Source: Clostridium sp. (lineage in GTDB: Bacteria; Bacillota; Clostridia; TANB77; CAG-508). Taken from it: a stretch of DNA of 64,000 bases. Positions 41,125 to 50,483 of this stretch are shown in pieces. The notes beneath the pieces are model-generated. The model made no database searches and had not been told where the DNA came from. It saw only the letters and a list, made by a program, of their open reading frames with translations. Location of the stretch: contig JAHAKD010000006.1 in the NCBI GenBank assembly GCA_018371855.1, positions 62,001-126,000 of the forward strand, in the 5' to 3' direction. The position numbers and the translations under genes were made by a program. Position 1 is the first letter of the stretch. Every line of letters begins with the position of its first letter.

Positions 41125-42168
41125 ATGAGAATAAATTATAATAGATTAAATAGAGAAATAAGAATGGATAAAGTAAGTAAAATTGTTGAATTTTTCAAAA
41201 CGCAAGGCTATAAATTTGAAACTAAAAATTATAATATGTTAAATAATATGGCTAGGTTGAATCTTATAGCTGATACAATTGAAAGAATTTCCCCTGGATA
41301 TAGGCAAAGTTTTAGAAAATTTGAAGAAAAAAAGCCAGAAAGTAAACAAATAGAATTAGAATATGATTTTGATTTACATGAAGTCATGGAATCAGCAGAA
41401 GGAATACCAACAACAGAAAAAGCTTTAGAAATATTTTATTCAAATAATATTGCACATACTTGTAGAGATGCACAGAAAAAAATGTTAGGAGATATGCTTA
41501 AAGAAAAGAATAAGGAAAATGCAGGCTATGAAAGCTTAATGTATCACTTTAACAGTAAAGAAATAGATCAAATTGCGAAATTAGCACAGAGATATTTTAT
41601 TGCCCAAAGCAATATGAATACTAGGGTTGTCGATATTGCTAAAAGACAATTATCAAGATTTGGAATAAGTATTGATGAAATTGAAACTTTAAGAGAAAGG
41701 GGCTATGATGTATTAGCTAAAGGATATGTAGATTGCATGGCAATAAAAGTAGAGGCAGTAGACAAAGTCGTAGATTTATTAAAAGAAGATAAAACACAAT
41801 CTTTTGGATTAGCGAAAATTGTTAATAGGAATACAGGAAAAGAGGAAAGCCTTTTTGTAATGGATGTACCTTGTTTTGGTCAGATGTCTGTTCATATATT
41901 GGCTCCGATATATGATGAAAAACTAATTACGACATTAACAGAACATGAATATAAATATCCAATTTGTAATATAGATAATGTTTTATTAATAGATAGAGCA
42001 TCTGAATATCAAGAAAGTTTTATGTTACAAGATACACCAGAATTGATAGAATCTTTAAGAAAGCTAAAGTCACGTAAAGAAGCACATGAGATTGCTGTAA
42101 AAGCTGGCTTCGAAAAGGACGAACTTGAAATGTTATATCAAACAAATGAAGAAGGAGATGAAAGATAA
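41125..42168 (+). CDS. Hypothetical protein, 347 residues
   Basis: Family not recognised. Start ATG 41125 behind AAGGTGG; the open frame reaches back into the previous gene. Soluble, helical N-terminal half (DKVSKIVEFFKTQGYKFE), a middle part with HTCRDAQKKMLGDMLKEKNK, then a mixed alpha/beta part containing LFVMDVPCFGQMSVHI and PIYDEKL. No membrane segments or clear catalytic motif. It overlaps the next gene by one base (TAATG), so the two form a translationally linked pair. Confidence 0.65.
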   Translation: MRINYNRLNREIRMDKVSKIVEFFKTQGYKFETKNYNMLNNMARLNLIADTIERISPGYRQSFRKFEEKKPESKQIELEYDFDLHEVMESAEGIPTTEKALEIFYSNNIAHTCRDAQKKMLGDMLKEKNKENAGYESLMYHFNSKEIDQIAKLAQRYFIAQSNMNTRVVDIAKRQLSRFGISIDEIETLRERGYDVLAKGYVDCMAIKVEAVDKVVDLLKEDKTQSFGLAKIVNRNTGKEESLFVMDVPCFGQMSVHILAPIYDEKLITTLTEHEYKYPICNIDNVLLIDRASEYQESFMLQDTPELIESLRKLKSRKEAHEIAVKAGFEKDELEMLYQTNEEGDER

Positions 42169-42539
42169 TGGATAAAGATATATTAAAATATTTAGCAAAG
42201 AATAATTATTTAAAAGAAAAATTAGAAGTAATAGATAATTTAATAAAAAAACAAGAGTATAAAGAGGCATATTTTAAATTAGCAGCAATTTTAGAATTTA
42301 TAAATGTTAAATACATAAAACATAAATATAACATAAATATGCCAAATTCAACTGTAATAAATATAGTAAATACATATGAAGATAGAGACGAAAAATTATT
42401 TAAAGAAATGCTAGCTATAAATGCTGAATATAGCCAAATAGATACAAATGATGTAACAATGGATGAGGTGGAATATTTAGCTGGTATGGTAGATACAATA
42501 TATGAGTATATGTTAAAAAGTACAGGTGAATTTATATAA
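42168..42539 (+). CDS. Hypothetical helical protein, HEPN-like
   Basis: 123 residues, all-helical. The layout (AYFKLAAILEFINVKYIKHK near residues 35-54, a loop, then NTYEDRDEKLFKEMLAIN and a last long helix) resembles four-helix HEPN-type proteins, but the RNase motif RxxxxH of active HEPN toxins is not present, so this is a shape-level suggestion only. Translationally linked to the 347-residue protein upstream. Confidence 0.5.
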   Translation: MDKDILKYLAKNNYLKEKLEVIDNLIKKQEYKEAYFKLAAILEFINVKYIKHKYNINMPNSTVINIVNTYEDRDEKLFKEMLAINAEYSQIDTNDVTMDEVEYLAGMVDTIYEYMLKSTGEFI

Positions 42540-42544
42540 AATAT

Positions 42545-42606
42545 AGGAATCCGGGGACGTTCTTCGAATCCATAATTTAGGCAAAAAAGTAACGTCCTAA
42601 AGCCTA
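42545..42606. repeat. GGGACGTTCC hairpin family, locus 5 (variant)
   Basis: GGATTC-type arms (GGAATCC / GGATTC reading) around GGGGACGTTCT, followed by a second hairpin, arms TAGGC / GCCTA, containing AACGTCC. Both parts keep the core but use different arms. Confidence 0.65.
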
Positions 42607-42668
42607 TTTACAAATTATGTAGACTGTTATATAATATAGGGGAAAAATAAAGGAAAAAGGAGTAAAAA

Positions 42669-43181
42669 ATGGATAAATTTAAGAAGTATCTTAAATATGC
42701 ATTACTATTGGTATTACTGTTTATATTTGTCTCAATAATGTCAAAATTGCTAATAATATCAATGTATAAGCCAAAAGAATGTACAGTATTATTTGAAAAT
42801 CCAAAGATAGAAATAATAGACTCTAAAGCAACAAATGCAAATGGATATATTTATGGTTGTATAACGAATACTACTGGAAGTACAATAGAAAATAAATTTA
42901 TAAAATTAGATTGTTATTCAGAATATGATAATAATATAAATACAGGATATGCACAAATATTTAAATTAGAGCCAGACGAGAGCCAATATTTTACTATAAA
43001 ATATAAATGCCAAGGAACAGAAAGAGTAGAAATTTCAATGTCAGATACAGCACCAGATTATTTATTAAATCCTATAGATATCGAACTTACTCAAACTCAA
43101 AAAATGGCCCTTTTATTTGGAGGATTAATAGTAATTTATTATATGCCAGTTGGATATTTATTTGGACTTTTCCCATTTTAA
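42669..43181 (+). CDS. Two-helix membrane protein with external beta domain
   Basis: 170 residues. Transmembrane helix about 9-31, an outer domain (about 35-140) and a second helix about 147-167. The outer domain has the layout of FxLYD-type beta sandwiches: ANGYIYGCITNTTGSTIENK, FIKLDCYSEYDNN, then LEPDESQYFTIKYKCQGTE. Its specific role is unknown. It stands alone with AAGGAG as ribosome site and a large terminator hairpin behind it. Confidence 0.65.
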   Translation: MDKFKKYLKYALLLVLLFIFVSIMSKLLIISMYKPKECTVLFENPKIEIIDSKATNANGYIYGCITNTTGSTIENKFIKLDCYSEYDNNINTGYAQIFKLEPDESQYFTIKYKCQGTERVEISMSDTAPDYLLNPIDIELTQTQKMALLFGGLIVIYYMPVGYLFGLFPF

Positions 43182-43237
43182 TAAATAAACTGATAAAAAT
43201 ACTTGAATTTTTATTAATTACATTGTAATATAGTTGA

Positions 43238-43285
43238 TAGCAATAAAAATATTTTAAATATATAAATATTTTTATTGCTATTTTA
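43238..43285. terminator. Long bidirectional terminator hairpin
   Basis: TAGCAATAAAAATATTT pairs with the reverse complement at 43264-43280, followed by TTTTAAATTTTTT. Confidence 0.8.
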
Positions 43286-43343
43286 AATTTTTTGTAATAT
43301 AATTGTAACAGACTTGTAATAATAATAGAAAAGGAGAGTATCA

Positions 43344-44348
43344 ATGTTTGGTTTTGGTCAAGATATAGGAATAGATTTAGGTACAGCCACAGTAATTGCA
43401 TATGTTAAAGGCAAAGGTATCGTATTAAGAGAACCTTCTGTTGTTGCTGTAGATAAAAATTCTGGAGATGTTCTTGCGGTAGGTCAGGAAGCAAGAAGAA
43501 TGCTAGGAAGAACACCGGGAAATATCGTAGCCACTAGACCATTAAGAGACGGGGTAATATCAGATTATACAGTAACAGAAAAAATGTTAAAATATTTTAT
43601 AAATAAAGTGTGTGGAAAATTTATATTTGCACCAAGAATTATGATATGTATACCATCTCAAGTAACAGAAGTAGAAAAAAGAGCAGTAATAGATGCAGCA
43701 TCACAAGCTGGTGCTCGTAAAGTATACTTAATAGAAGAACCAATAGCGGCAGCAATAGGTGCAGGAATAGACATTTCTAAACCTTGTGGTAACATGATTG
43801 TAGATATTGGTGGTGGAACTACAGACATTGCTGTAATCTCTTTAGGAGGTTCTGTTGTTAGTACATCATTAAAAGTTGCAGGGGATAAATTAGATGAAGC
43901 AATAGTAAAATATATAAAAAGAAAACACAATATAATGATAGGTGAAAGAACCGCAGAAGACTTAAAAATTAATATAGGTTGTGTTTATCCAAAAATACAA
44001 GACGTAGAAATGGATATAAGAGGAAGAGATTTATCAACAGGTTTACCAAAAACAATTACAGTATATTCTAGCGAAATGTTAGAAGCTTTAATAGAACCAG
44101 CAATGATGATTGTAGATGCAGTTCATTCTGTTTTAGAAAGAACTCCACCAGAACTTGCAGCAGATATAAGCGACAGAGGGATATATATGACAGGTGGAGG
44201 TTGTTTAGTAGACGGTCTAGATAAATTATTACAAGAAAAAACTGGAATAAATGTAATGATAGCAGAAGACGCAATTTCTTGTGTAGCATTAGGAACAGGA
44301 AAAGCATTAGACAATCTTGATGCACTTGATGGTAAAACAAGAAAATAA
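43344..44348 (+). CDS. mreB: Rod-shape actin homologue MreB/Mbl
   Basis: 334-residue bacterial actin that guides lateral wall synthesis. Phosphate 1 loop GIDLGTATVIAYVKGKGIVL (about residues 9-28), phosphate 2 VDIGGGTTDIAVISLGG near residue 154, and adenosine loop MTGGGCLVDGLD near residue 285. The usual mreC and mreD partners are not adjacent, so this is more like the separate mbl locus of Bacillus; the two names cannot be told apart here. Start behind AAGGAG. Confidence 0.95.
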   Translation: MFGFGQDIGIDLGTATVIAYVKGKGIVLREPSVVAVDKNSGDVLAVGQEARRMLGRTPGNIVATRPLRDGVISDYTVTEKMLKYFINKVCGKFIFAPRIMICIPSQVTEVEKRAVIDAASQAGARKVYLIEEPIAAAIGAGIDISKPCGNMIVDIGGGTTDIAVISLGGSVVSTSLKVAGDKLDEAIVKYIKRKHNIMIGERTAEDLKINIGCVYPKIQDVEMDIRGRDLSTGLPKTITVYSSEMLEALIEPAMMIVDAVHSVLERTPPELAADISDRGIYMTGGGCLVDGLDKLLQEKTGINVMIAEDAISCVALGTGKALDNLDALDGKTRK

Positions 44349-44415
44349 GTTATTATTAAAGTATTCCGATAAAATGTATATATTAAGAAGAATAGCCCTC
44401 TTCATTTATATATCA

Positions 44416-44447
44416 AGCACTTTGTTTTTTAGCGAGGTGCTTTTTTT
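44416..44447 (+). terminator. Terminator downstream of mreB
   Basis: AGCAC / GTGCT stem extended by T-G and T-A pairs, followed by seven T. Confidence 0.75.
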
Positions 44448-44540
44448 GTATATAATTATCTTAAAAACTTACAAGTTGATAGGCTTAACCAATTTAACAC
44501 TTTATGCCAAAGAACATATACTATATAAGAAGGTGATTAC

Positions 44541-44891
44541 ATGCAGGAATTTATACCAAATGCAATATTATGGACACTTGCACTATATGGTTTAATAGAA
44601 ATTGCAAAAACTATAAGATATTATTTTGCTTGTACAAAATTTAAACAAGATGGAATATATTTAATTATAGCAGCTAAAAATCAAGAGGATAGAATAGAGT
44701 GTTTTACGAGAAATATAATTTGCAAATTATTATATGGAAAAGAAGAGTTAACAAAAGGAATTATAATGGTAGACTTGGACTCGACTGATGATACATACGA
44801 GATAATCTCGAAATTAGCAAAAGATTATAATTTTATAAAAGCTTCGGATTGGAATGAGTGTAAAGAGATAATGGATGAAATTTCAAAATAG
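44541..44891 (+). CDS. Small membrane-anchored protein, unknown function
   Basis: 116 residues. One N-terminal transmembrane helix (about 6-24), then a soluble part: GIYLIIAAKNQEDRIECFTR and GIIMVDLDSTDDTYEIISKL. The latter has the look of a short GT-A-like nucleotide-binding half (a beta strand ending in DLDSTDD), as in truncated family 2 glycosyltransferases, but the protein is too short for a full enzyme. Ribosome site AAGGTG fits. Stands alone between mreB and recD2. Confidence 0.6.
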   Translation: MQEFIPNAILWTLALYGLIEIAKTIRYYFACTKFKQDGIYLIIAAKNQEDRIECFTRNIICKLLYGKEELTKGIIMVDLDSTDDTYEIISKLAKDYNFIKASDWNECKEIMDEISK

Positions 44892-44961
44892 ATTTGTTAA
44901 TATCTATCTAATGTGATAAAATTATTGCATTATCAGGTAAACTGTAGAAAAGAGGGTAAAA

Positions 44962-47184
44962 GTGGAACTTTCAGGACAACTAACAGAAATAATATATCAA
45001 AATGAAGTTAATAGTTATTTAATTGGAATATTAGAAAACGAAGAAGATACTATTACAATAGTAGGGTATATGCCTTTTTTAGTAGAGGGAGATTATATTA
45101 AGGTTATAGGAAATTTTGTAACACATAAAGAATATGGGAAGCAATTTAAAGTAGAAACTTTCGAAAAGATAATGCCAAAAACATTAGATTCGTTAGAAAA
45201 ATATTTATCGAATGGTACAATAAAAGGAATTGGTCCTGCAACAGCTAAAAAAATCGTAGCAACATTTGGGGAAGATACAATAAATGTATTTAAATTCGAA
45301 CCAGAGAAATTAACCCAAATAAAAGGAATTACTAAAGAAAAAGCTATAGAGATGGCACAATGCTTTGTAGAAAACTGGGAGTTATGGCAAATTGTTGGTT
45401 TTTTAGATAATTTCGGAATAAGTCCAGCAAATGCAAAAACTATATATAAAAAGTTAGGAACACAAACAATTGATGAAATTGAATCAAACCCATATATATT
45501 AATAGATCTAGTCAAAGGTGTGGACTTTGCAAAGCTAGATAAATATGCATTAGAAAATGGATTCGAGATAAACAACTATAAAAGGATTAAATGTGGAATA
45601 AAATATAGTTTAGTAAAAATTACATATAATGGTCATTGCTGTACATTAGAAGCTAATTTAATAAAATATGTTAAAGAACTTTTAAAAGTTGAAGATGATG
45701 ACATAGAGCATTGTTTAATAGATTTAAATGTAAAAGAAGAAATAGTAATAGAAAAGAGAGAAGACGAAAACTGGGTATATAGTAAAGAAATATATGATGC
45801 AGAGGCTAATATTGCAAGTAAGTTAATATTATTAGATTCAACACAAAATATAAAAAGAATAGACAGTTTTGATAGCGAATTAGAAAAAATAGAAAAAGCA
45901 GGAAATATAAATTTATCTACAAAGCAAGAAGAAGCTATACAAGCAATAAATTCTAATAATGTTGTAATAATAACAGGAGGTCCAGGTACAGGTAAAACAA
46001 CTATCATAAAAAATGTTATAGATATTTATAAGTCACATGGTAAGAAGGTAGTTTTATGTGCACCAACTGGACGAGCTGCAAAAAGAATGACAGAAATGAC
46101 TGGTGAAGAAGCTAAAACATTACATAGATTATTAGAAATAGGCAAAATAGAAAAAGCCAATGAATTTACTATAATGAATTATGAAGTAGCGCCAATAGAT
46201 GCAGATGTAATAATTGTAGATGAGGCATCTATGGTAGATATATACTTAATGAATTACCTATTAAATGGTATTTACCAAGGAACAAAACTTATTTTAGTAG
46301 GTGATACAGACCAACTTCCTTCTGTTGGACCAGGTAGTGTTTTAAAAGATATAATAAATTCAGAGCGAATAAAAACAATCTTTTTAGATGAAATTTTTAG
46401 ACAAGCTGCTCAAAGTAAAATAATTGTTAATTCACATAAGGTAAATGATGGGGAATATTTCTTAGAAAAAGAAGAACAAGAAGGTTTAAAAGATGATTTC
46501 TTCTATATAAAAGAAAAGAGCCAAGATATAATGTTAGATCAAATAATTTCGCTATGTAAAGGAAGATTAAAGAACTTTGGAGATTATGATTTCTTCGAAA
46601 ATATTCAGATTCTTTCACCTACAAAAAAAGGATTGTTAGGAACTAAAGAGTTAAACAAAAGATTACAAGAGGAATTAAATCCTTCAAATGACGAAAAAAA
46701 AGAGAAAAAAGTAGGAGAGGTTATTTTTAGAGAAGGCGACAGAGTAATGCAAGTAAAAAATAACTATGATATTTACTGGGAAAAAGGTAATACACGTAGT
46801 TTAACTTACGAAAATGGAACTGGTATATTTAATGGAGAACTTGGAAAAATACTAAAAATAGATTTCTTGAACAAGCAAATAAAAATATTATTTGACGACG
46901 AAAAAGAAGCATGGTATGCATTTTCCGATATGGATCAGATAGAACATGCATATGCAATAACTGTTCACAAAGCACAGGGTAGTGAATTTGATGTTGTAAT
47001 AATGGTTGTAACGCAGTCTTCTGCAATGTTACTTACAAGAAACTTACTGTATACTGGACTAACAAGAGCAAAAAAATTACTTATATTAATAGGAAATGAT
47101 AATGTGGTAAAATTTATGATACAAAATGCAGATACCAAAATACGTAATACAGGATTAGAGTATAAACTAAAAATGATATCTTAA
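44962..47184 (+). CDS. recD2: RecD2-type ATP-dependent DNA helicase
   Basis: 5'-3' superfamily 1B helicase of the RecBC-independent RecD2 type. 740 residues, normal length. N-terminal OB region, then helix-hairpin-helix motifs (GIGPATAKKIVATFG, about 90-104; IKGITKEKAIEM), and the motor: Walker A IITGGPGTGKTTI (about 336-348), Walker B VIIVDEASMVD, motif III LILVGDTDQLPSVGPG, and AITVHKAQGSEFDVVI near the end. Start is GTG 44962. comF follows after 30 bases. Confidence 0.95.
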   Translation: MELSGQLTEIIYQNEVNSYLIGILENEEDTITIVGYMPFLVEGDYIKVIGNFVTHKEYGKQFKVETFEKIMPKTLDSLEKYLSNGTIKGIGPATAKKIVATFGEDTINVFKFEPEKLTQIKGITKEKAIEMAQCFVENWELWQIVGFLDNFGISPANAKTIYKKLGTQTIDEIESNPYILIDLVKGVDFAKLDKYALENGFEINNYKRIKCGIKYSLVKITYNGHCCTLEANLIKYVKELLKVEDDDIEHCLIDLNVKEEIVIEKREDENWVYSKEIYDAEANIASKLILLDSTQNIKRIDSFDSELEKIEKAGNINLSTKQEEAIQAINSNNVVIITGGPGTGKTTIIKNVIDIYKSHGKKVVLCAPTGRAAKRMTEMTGEEAKTLHRLLEIGKIEKANEFTIMNYEVAPIDADVIIVDEASMVDIYLMNYLLNGIYQGTKLILVGDTDQLPSVGPGSVLKDIINSERIKTIFLDEIFRQAAQSKIIVNSHKVNDGEYFLEKEEQEGLKDDFFYIKEKSQDIMLDQIISLCKGRLKNFGDYDFFENIQILSPTKKGLLGTKELNKRLQEELNPSNDEKKEKKVGEVIFREGDRVMQVKNNYDIYWEKGNTRSLTYENGTGIFNGELGKILKIDFLNKQIKILFDDEKEAWYAFSDMDQIEHAYAITVHKAQGSEFDVVIMVVTQSSAMLLTRNLLYTGLTRAKKLLILIGNDNVVKFMIQNADTKIRNTGLEYKLKMIS

Positions 47185-47214
47185 TTTGAATTGGGGGCTA
47201 ATTTAAGGAGGTAC

Positions 47215-47874
47215 ATGAATCTTTTTAATGCAGTTCTCAATTTATTTTTTCCAAAAACATGTGGTATATGTGAAAAAATATGTACAAGTGCAATATGTAG
47301 TGTATGCAAAAAGAAATTAGAAAAAATAACAATTCCACACAGAAAATGCTTTTTAGAAATAACAGGTATATACTATGATGAACATATGCACATTTTTAAA
47401 TATGAAGGGCTTATAAAAGAAAAAATTAGACAATATAAATTTGGTAACCAAGCTTATTTATGTGAGTTTTTTGCAGAAATAATTTATTCTAATAAAAAAA
47501 TTATGAAATATATAAATAAGTATGATTATATAATACCAATTCCTTTACACAAATATAGAAATAGAGAAAGGGGGTACAACCAATCATTTTTAATATTGAA
47601 GGCATTAGCAAAAAAGAATAAAAATATAATTATTAAAAATAATATATTACAAAAACAGAGAAATATAAAACCTCAAAGTAGTTTGAATAAATTAGAAAGA
47701 AAAAATAACATAAAGAATGCATATACTATAACAAATAAGTTAGAAATAAAAAATAGGAAGATACTGTTATTTGATGATGTTTTTACAACAGGAAGTACCA
47801 CAAATGAATGTAGTAGAGTTCTTAAAGAAAATGGAGCTAAAAAAATAGGTGTATTAACAATAGCAAAAGATTAA
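47215..47874 (+). CDS. ComF family phosphoribosyltransferase-like protein
   Basis: 219 residues; the ATG 47215 behind AAGGAGG is preferred to an in-frame TTG at 47191. An N-terminal zinc ribbon (CGICEKICTSAICSVC, about 15-30) precedes a type I PRTase fold with IPIPLHKYRNRERGYNQS and the PRPP loop LLFDDVFTTGSTTNEC near residue 185. ComF proteins are needed for DNA uptake in Bacillus; homologues also occur in non-competent species. Convergent with spoVT. Confidence 0.9.
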   Translation: MNLFNAVLNLFFPKTCGICEKICTSAICSVCKKKLEKITIPHRKCFLEITGIYYDEHMHIFKYEGLIKEKIRQYKFGNQAYLCEFFAEIIYSNKKIMKYINKYDYIIPIPLHKYRNRERGYNQSFLILKALAKKNKNIIIKNNILQKQRNIKPQSSLNKLERKNNIKNAYTITNKLEIKNRKILLFDDVFTTGSTTNECSRVLKENGAKKIGVLTIAKD

Positions 47875-47889
47875 TAGATTTAAGAAATA

Positions 47890-47915
47890 AGCATCTAGCT
47901 AATATACTAGATGCT
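47890..47915. terminator. Hairpin between convergent comF and spoVT
   Basis: AGCATCTAG / CTAGATGCT stem with an 8-base loop. T runs on either side are weak. Confidence 0.55.
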
Positions 47916-47920
47916 AAAAT

Positions 47921-48475
47921 TTATATTTCCATTTGACTTCCTAAAAAGCTAGCAGCAGATTGTGCAACTTTTGCTTCAACATCAGTCATTTTAGTAGATG
48001 CTTCTTTAGAAAGTAAAATTACAGTTCCAATGGAATCTCCATTAGAAATAATCGGATATACAATCTGAGAATTATACCTTTTATCTTTTTTATCATTTTT
48101 TACAATAGGAACAGATAAATTGTTGTTTTTATCACTTTTATACACCTCTTTATCCTCCATTATTTGCTCAATTTCTTTGCTTAAACTTTGTTCTAAGTAA
48201 TCTTTTTTGGAACCACCGGCAACAGCAATTACAGTATCTTTATCTGTTATGCAAGCAATATGTCCTGTCGTTTTTGCCAAAGTTTCAGCATATCCAAGAG
48301 CAAATTCTGATAATTCACCAATAGGAGAATATTTTTTTAATATAACTTCGCCTTCTTTATCTGTAAAGATTTCTAAAGGGTCACCTTCTTTTATTCTTAA
48401 AGTTTTTCTTATTTCTTTTGGAATAACAACTCTACCTAAATCATCAATTCTTCTCACTACTCCAGTTGCTTTCAT
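47921..48475 (-). CDS. spoVT: Stage V sporulation transcription regulator SpoVT
   Basis: 184-residue AbrB-like DNA-binding regulator that adjusts sigma-G-dependent gene expression in the forespore. The N-terminal swapped-hairpin domain MKATGVVRRIDDLGRVVIPK (residues 1-20) with KEIRKTLRIKEGDPLEIFTD is near-invariant in the family; the C-terminal GAF-like domain (about 55-180) distinguishes SpoVT from AbrB. Ribosome site AAGGAGG in front of ATG 48475. Confidence 0.96.
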   Translation of the reverse strand: MKATGVVRRIDDLGRVVIPKEIRKTLRIKEGDPLEIFTDKEGEVILKKYSPIGELSEFALGYAETLAKTTGHIACITDKDTVIAVAGGSKKDYLEQSLSKEIEQIMEDKEVYKSDKNNNLSVPIVKNDKKDKRYNSQIVYPIISNGDSIGTVILLSKEASTKMTDVEAKVAQSAASFLGSQMEI

Positions 48476-48665
48476 ATTTTTCCTCCTTTTTACTTTGTCT
48501 AAAATTAGTATTTCTAGAAAAAATTAAATTATACACTAAAAGATAAAAATATGATAAATCTTGCAATTTACAGCATAATATAATATAATTTAAATGCGTA
48601 AAATTTAAGCTGATTACAACATAATTGGTATTACAAATTAAACGCAAATGAGAGGGAGAATGAAA

Positions 48666-50417
48666 ATGAAAGCAATAGAAATAAGAAATAAATTTTTAAA
48701 ATTTTTTGAAGAACACGATCATAAAATAATACCAAGTGCACCATTAATACCAATTAATGATCCATCCGTTTTATTTACAACAGCTGGAATGCAACCATTG
48801 GTACCATATTTATTAGGAGAAAAACATCCAGAAGGCAATAAATTAACAGATTACCAAAAATGTTTAAGAACAAACGATATAGATGAGGTAGGAGATAATA
48901 GACATTTAACATATTTCGAAATGTTAGGAAACTGGTCATTAGGAGCATATTTTAAAGAAGAAGCTATAAAGATGAGCTTTGAATTCTTAACAAAAGTATT
49001 AAATATACCAGTAGAAAAATTATCTGTTACTTGTTTTGCAGGAAATGAAGATGCCCCAAAAGACGAAGAAGCTGCAAAATATTGGGAAGAAGCAGGAATA
49101 CCTAAAGAAAGAATATACTTCTTAAAAGAAAACTGGTGGATTGCAGGAGAGGAAGGACCTTGTGGACCAGACACAGAAATGTTTTATGATACAGGAAAAC
49201 CAAAATGTTCAGAAGGATGTAATCCAGATTGTGATTGCGGTAAATATGTAGAAATATGGAATAATGTATTTATGAAATATTTTAAACATAAAGATGGTAC
49301 ATTAACAGAATTAAAACAACATAATGTAGATACAGGTCTTGGTCTAGAAAGAATGACAATGTTATTACAAGGAAAACAAACACCATTCGAAACAGAACTA
49401 TTTGCTCCAGTAATGGACAAGTTAGAAGAGCTACAAAAAGTAGATAATATTAATAGTAGAAGAATAGTTGCAGAACATTTAAGAGCATCTATGATGATAA
49501 TAGCAGATGGTGGCAGACCAAGTAATATAGATAGAGGATATATTTTAAGAAGATTAATTAGAAGAATGATAAGACATTTAAATAAATTACAAATAGATTT
49601 ATCAGAAACAGAAAACTTAATAAATTTAAATATTGAAACATTAAAAGAAATGTATCCAGACCTAGTTACAAATAAAGAAATAATTAAACAAGTTATACTA
49701 GAGGAACAAAATAAATTTGTTAAAACTCTAGAACATGGAGAAAGAGAATTTATAAAAGCTACTAATAAGGCAAAAGAACAAGGAAAAGATGTTATAGATT
49801 CTGAAACTGTATTTAGATTATATGATACTTATGGTTTTCCACCAGAAGTAACAGAAGAATTAGCTAAAGAGAATAACATTAAAGTAGATATGGAAGGCTT
49901 TAATAAATTGTTTAAAGAACATCAAGAAAAATCAAGACAAGGTAGTGAACAAAAATTTAAAGGTGGTTTAGCAGAACAAAATGAACAAACTATAGCTTAC
50001 CACACAGCAACTCATTTATTACATGAAGCACTAAGAGAAGTATTAGGAGACCATGTAAAACAAAGTGGTTCAAACATTACAACAGAAAGACTAAGATTTG
50101 ACTTTACACACCCTCAAAAAATGACTAAAGAAGAAATACAAAAAGTAGAGGATTTAGTAAACGAGAAGATAAAAGAGGATTTACCAGTAACTTGTGAAGA
50201 AATGAGCTATGACGAAGCTAAGAAGTCAGGTGCGATAGGTTTATTTACTAGTAAATATGGTGATAGAGTAAAAGTATATACAATAGGAAACTTTAGCAAA
50301 GAAATCTGTGGAGGTCCTCACGTAAAACACACAGGGGAACTAGGAAAATTTAAAATTAAGAAAGAAGAATCTAGTTCATCTGGAATTAGAAGAATAAAAG
50401 CTGTTTTAATAAAATAA
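48666..50417 (+). CDS. alaS: Alanyl-tRNA synthetase, compact form without C-Ala
   Basis: 583 residues; usual bacterial AlaRS has about 870. ATG 48666 is chosen for the 7-base spacing from AGAGGGAG. The aminoacylation core is intact: LFTTAGMQPLVPYL, YFEMLGNWSLGAYF, DTGLGLERMTMLLQG. The editing half begins at once with GGLAEQNEQTIAYHTATHLLHEAL (positions 49964-50035) and ends with CGGPHVKHTGELG, so zinc ligands HxxxH and Cys-x3-His are kept. The N-terminal part of the editing domain, the C-terminal coiled coil and C-Ala are absent. Compact AlaRS of this sort exist in some reduced lineages. Confidence 0.93.
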   Translation: MKAIEIRNKFLKFFEEHDHKIIPSAPLIPINDPSVLFTTAGMQPLVPYLLGEKHPEGNKLTDYQKCLRTNDIDEVGDNRHLTYFEMLGNWSLGAYFKEEAIKMSFEFLTKVLNIPVEKLSVTCFAGNEDAPKDEEAAKYWEEAGIPKERIYFLKENWWIAGEEGPCGPDTEMFYDTGKPKCSEGCNPDCDCGKYVEIWNNVFMKYFKHKDGTLTELKQHNVDTGLGLERMTMLLQGKQTPFETELFAPVMDKLEELQKVDNINSRRIVAEHLRASMMIIADGGRPSNIDRGYILRRLIRRMIRHLNKLQIDLSETENLINLNIETLKEMYPDLVTNKEIIKQVILEEQNKFVKTLEHGEREFIKATNKAKEQGKDVIDSETVFRLYDTYGFPPEVTEELAKENNIKVDMEGFNKLFKEHQEKSRQGSEQKFKGGLAEQNEQTIAYHTATHLLHEALREVLGDHVKQSGSNITTERLRFDFTHPQKMTKEEIQKVEDLVNEKIKEDLPVTCEEMSYDEAKKSGAIGLFTSKYGDRVKVYTIGNFSKEICGGPHVKHTGELGKFKIKKEESSSSGIRRIKAVLIK

Positions 50418-50419
50418 GA

Positions 50420-50453
50420 AAATGGATTCGGGGGACGGTCCTAGAATCCATTT
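50420..50453. repeat. GGGACGTTCC hairpin family, locus 6 (GGGACGGTCC variant)
   Basis: AAATGGATTC / GAATCCATTT arms around GGGGGACGGTCCTA, 3 bases after the alaS stop. Both arms differ from the usual GGGATTT / AAATCCC in a paired way. Confidence 0.8.
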
Positions 50454-50483
50454 ATATAAAAAATAATCCTAATGGAGGTAAAA

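Noticed and set aside
44317..44595. 92-residue ORF after mreB
   Set aside because: Overlaps the mreB end, a terminator and the next gene; composition is that of random AT-rich frame.
48476..48665. T-box riboswitch upstream of alaS
   Set aside because: No specifier-loop leader, no GGTGG-type T-box sequence and too little space; the same negative result applies upstream of hisS.
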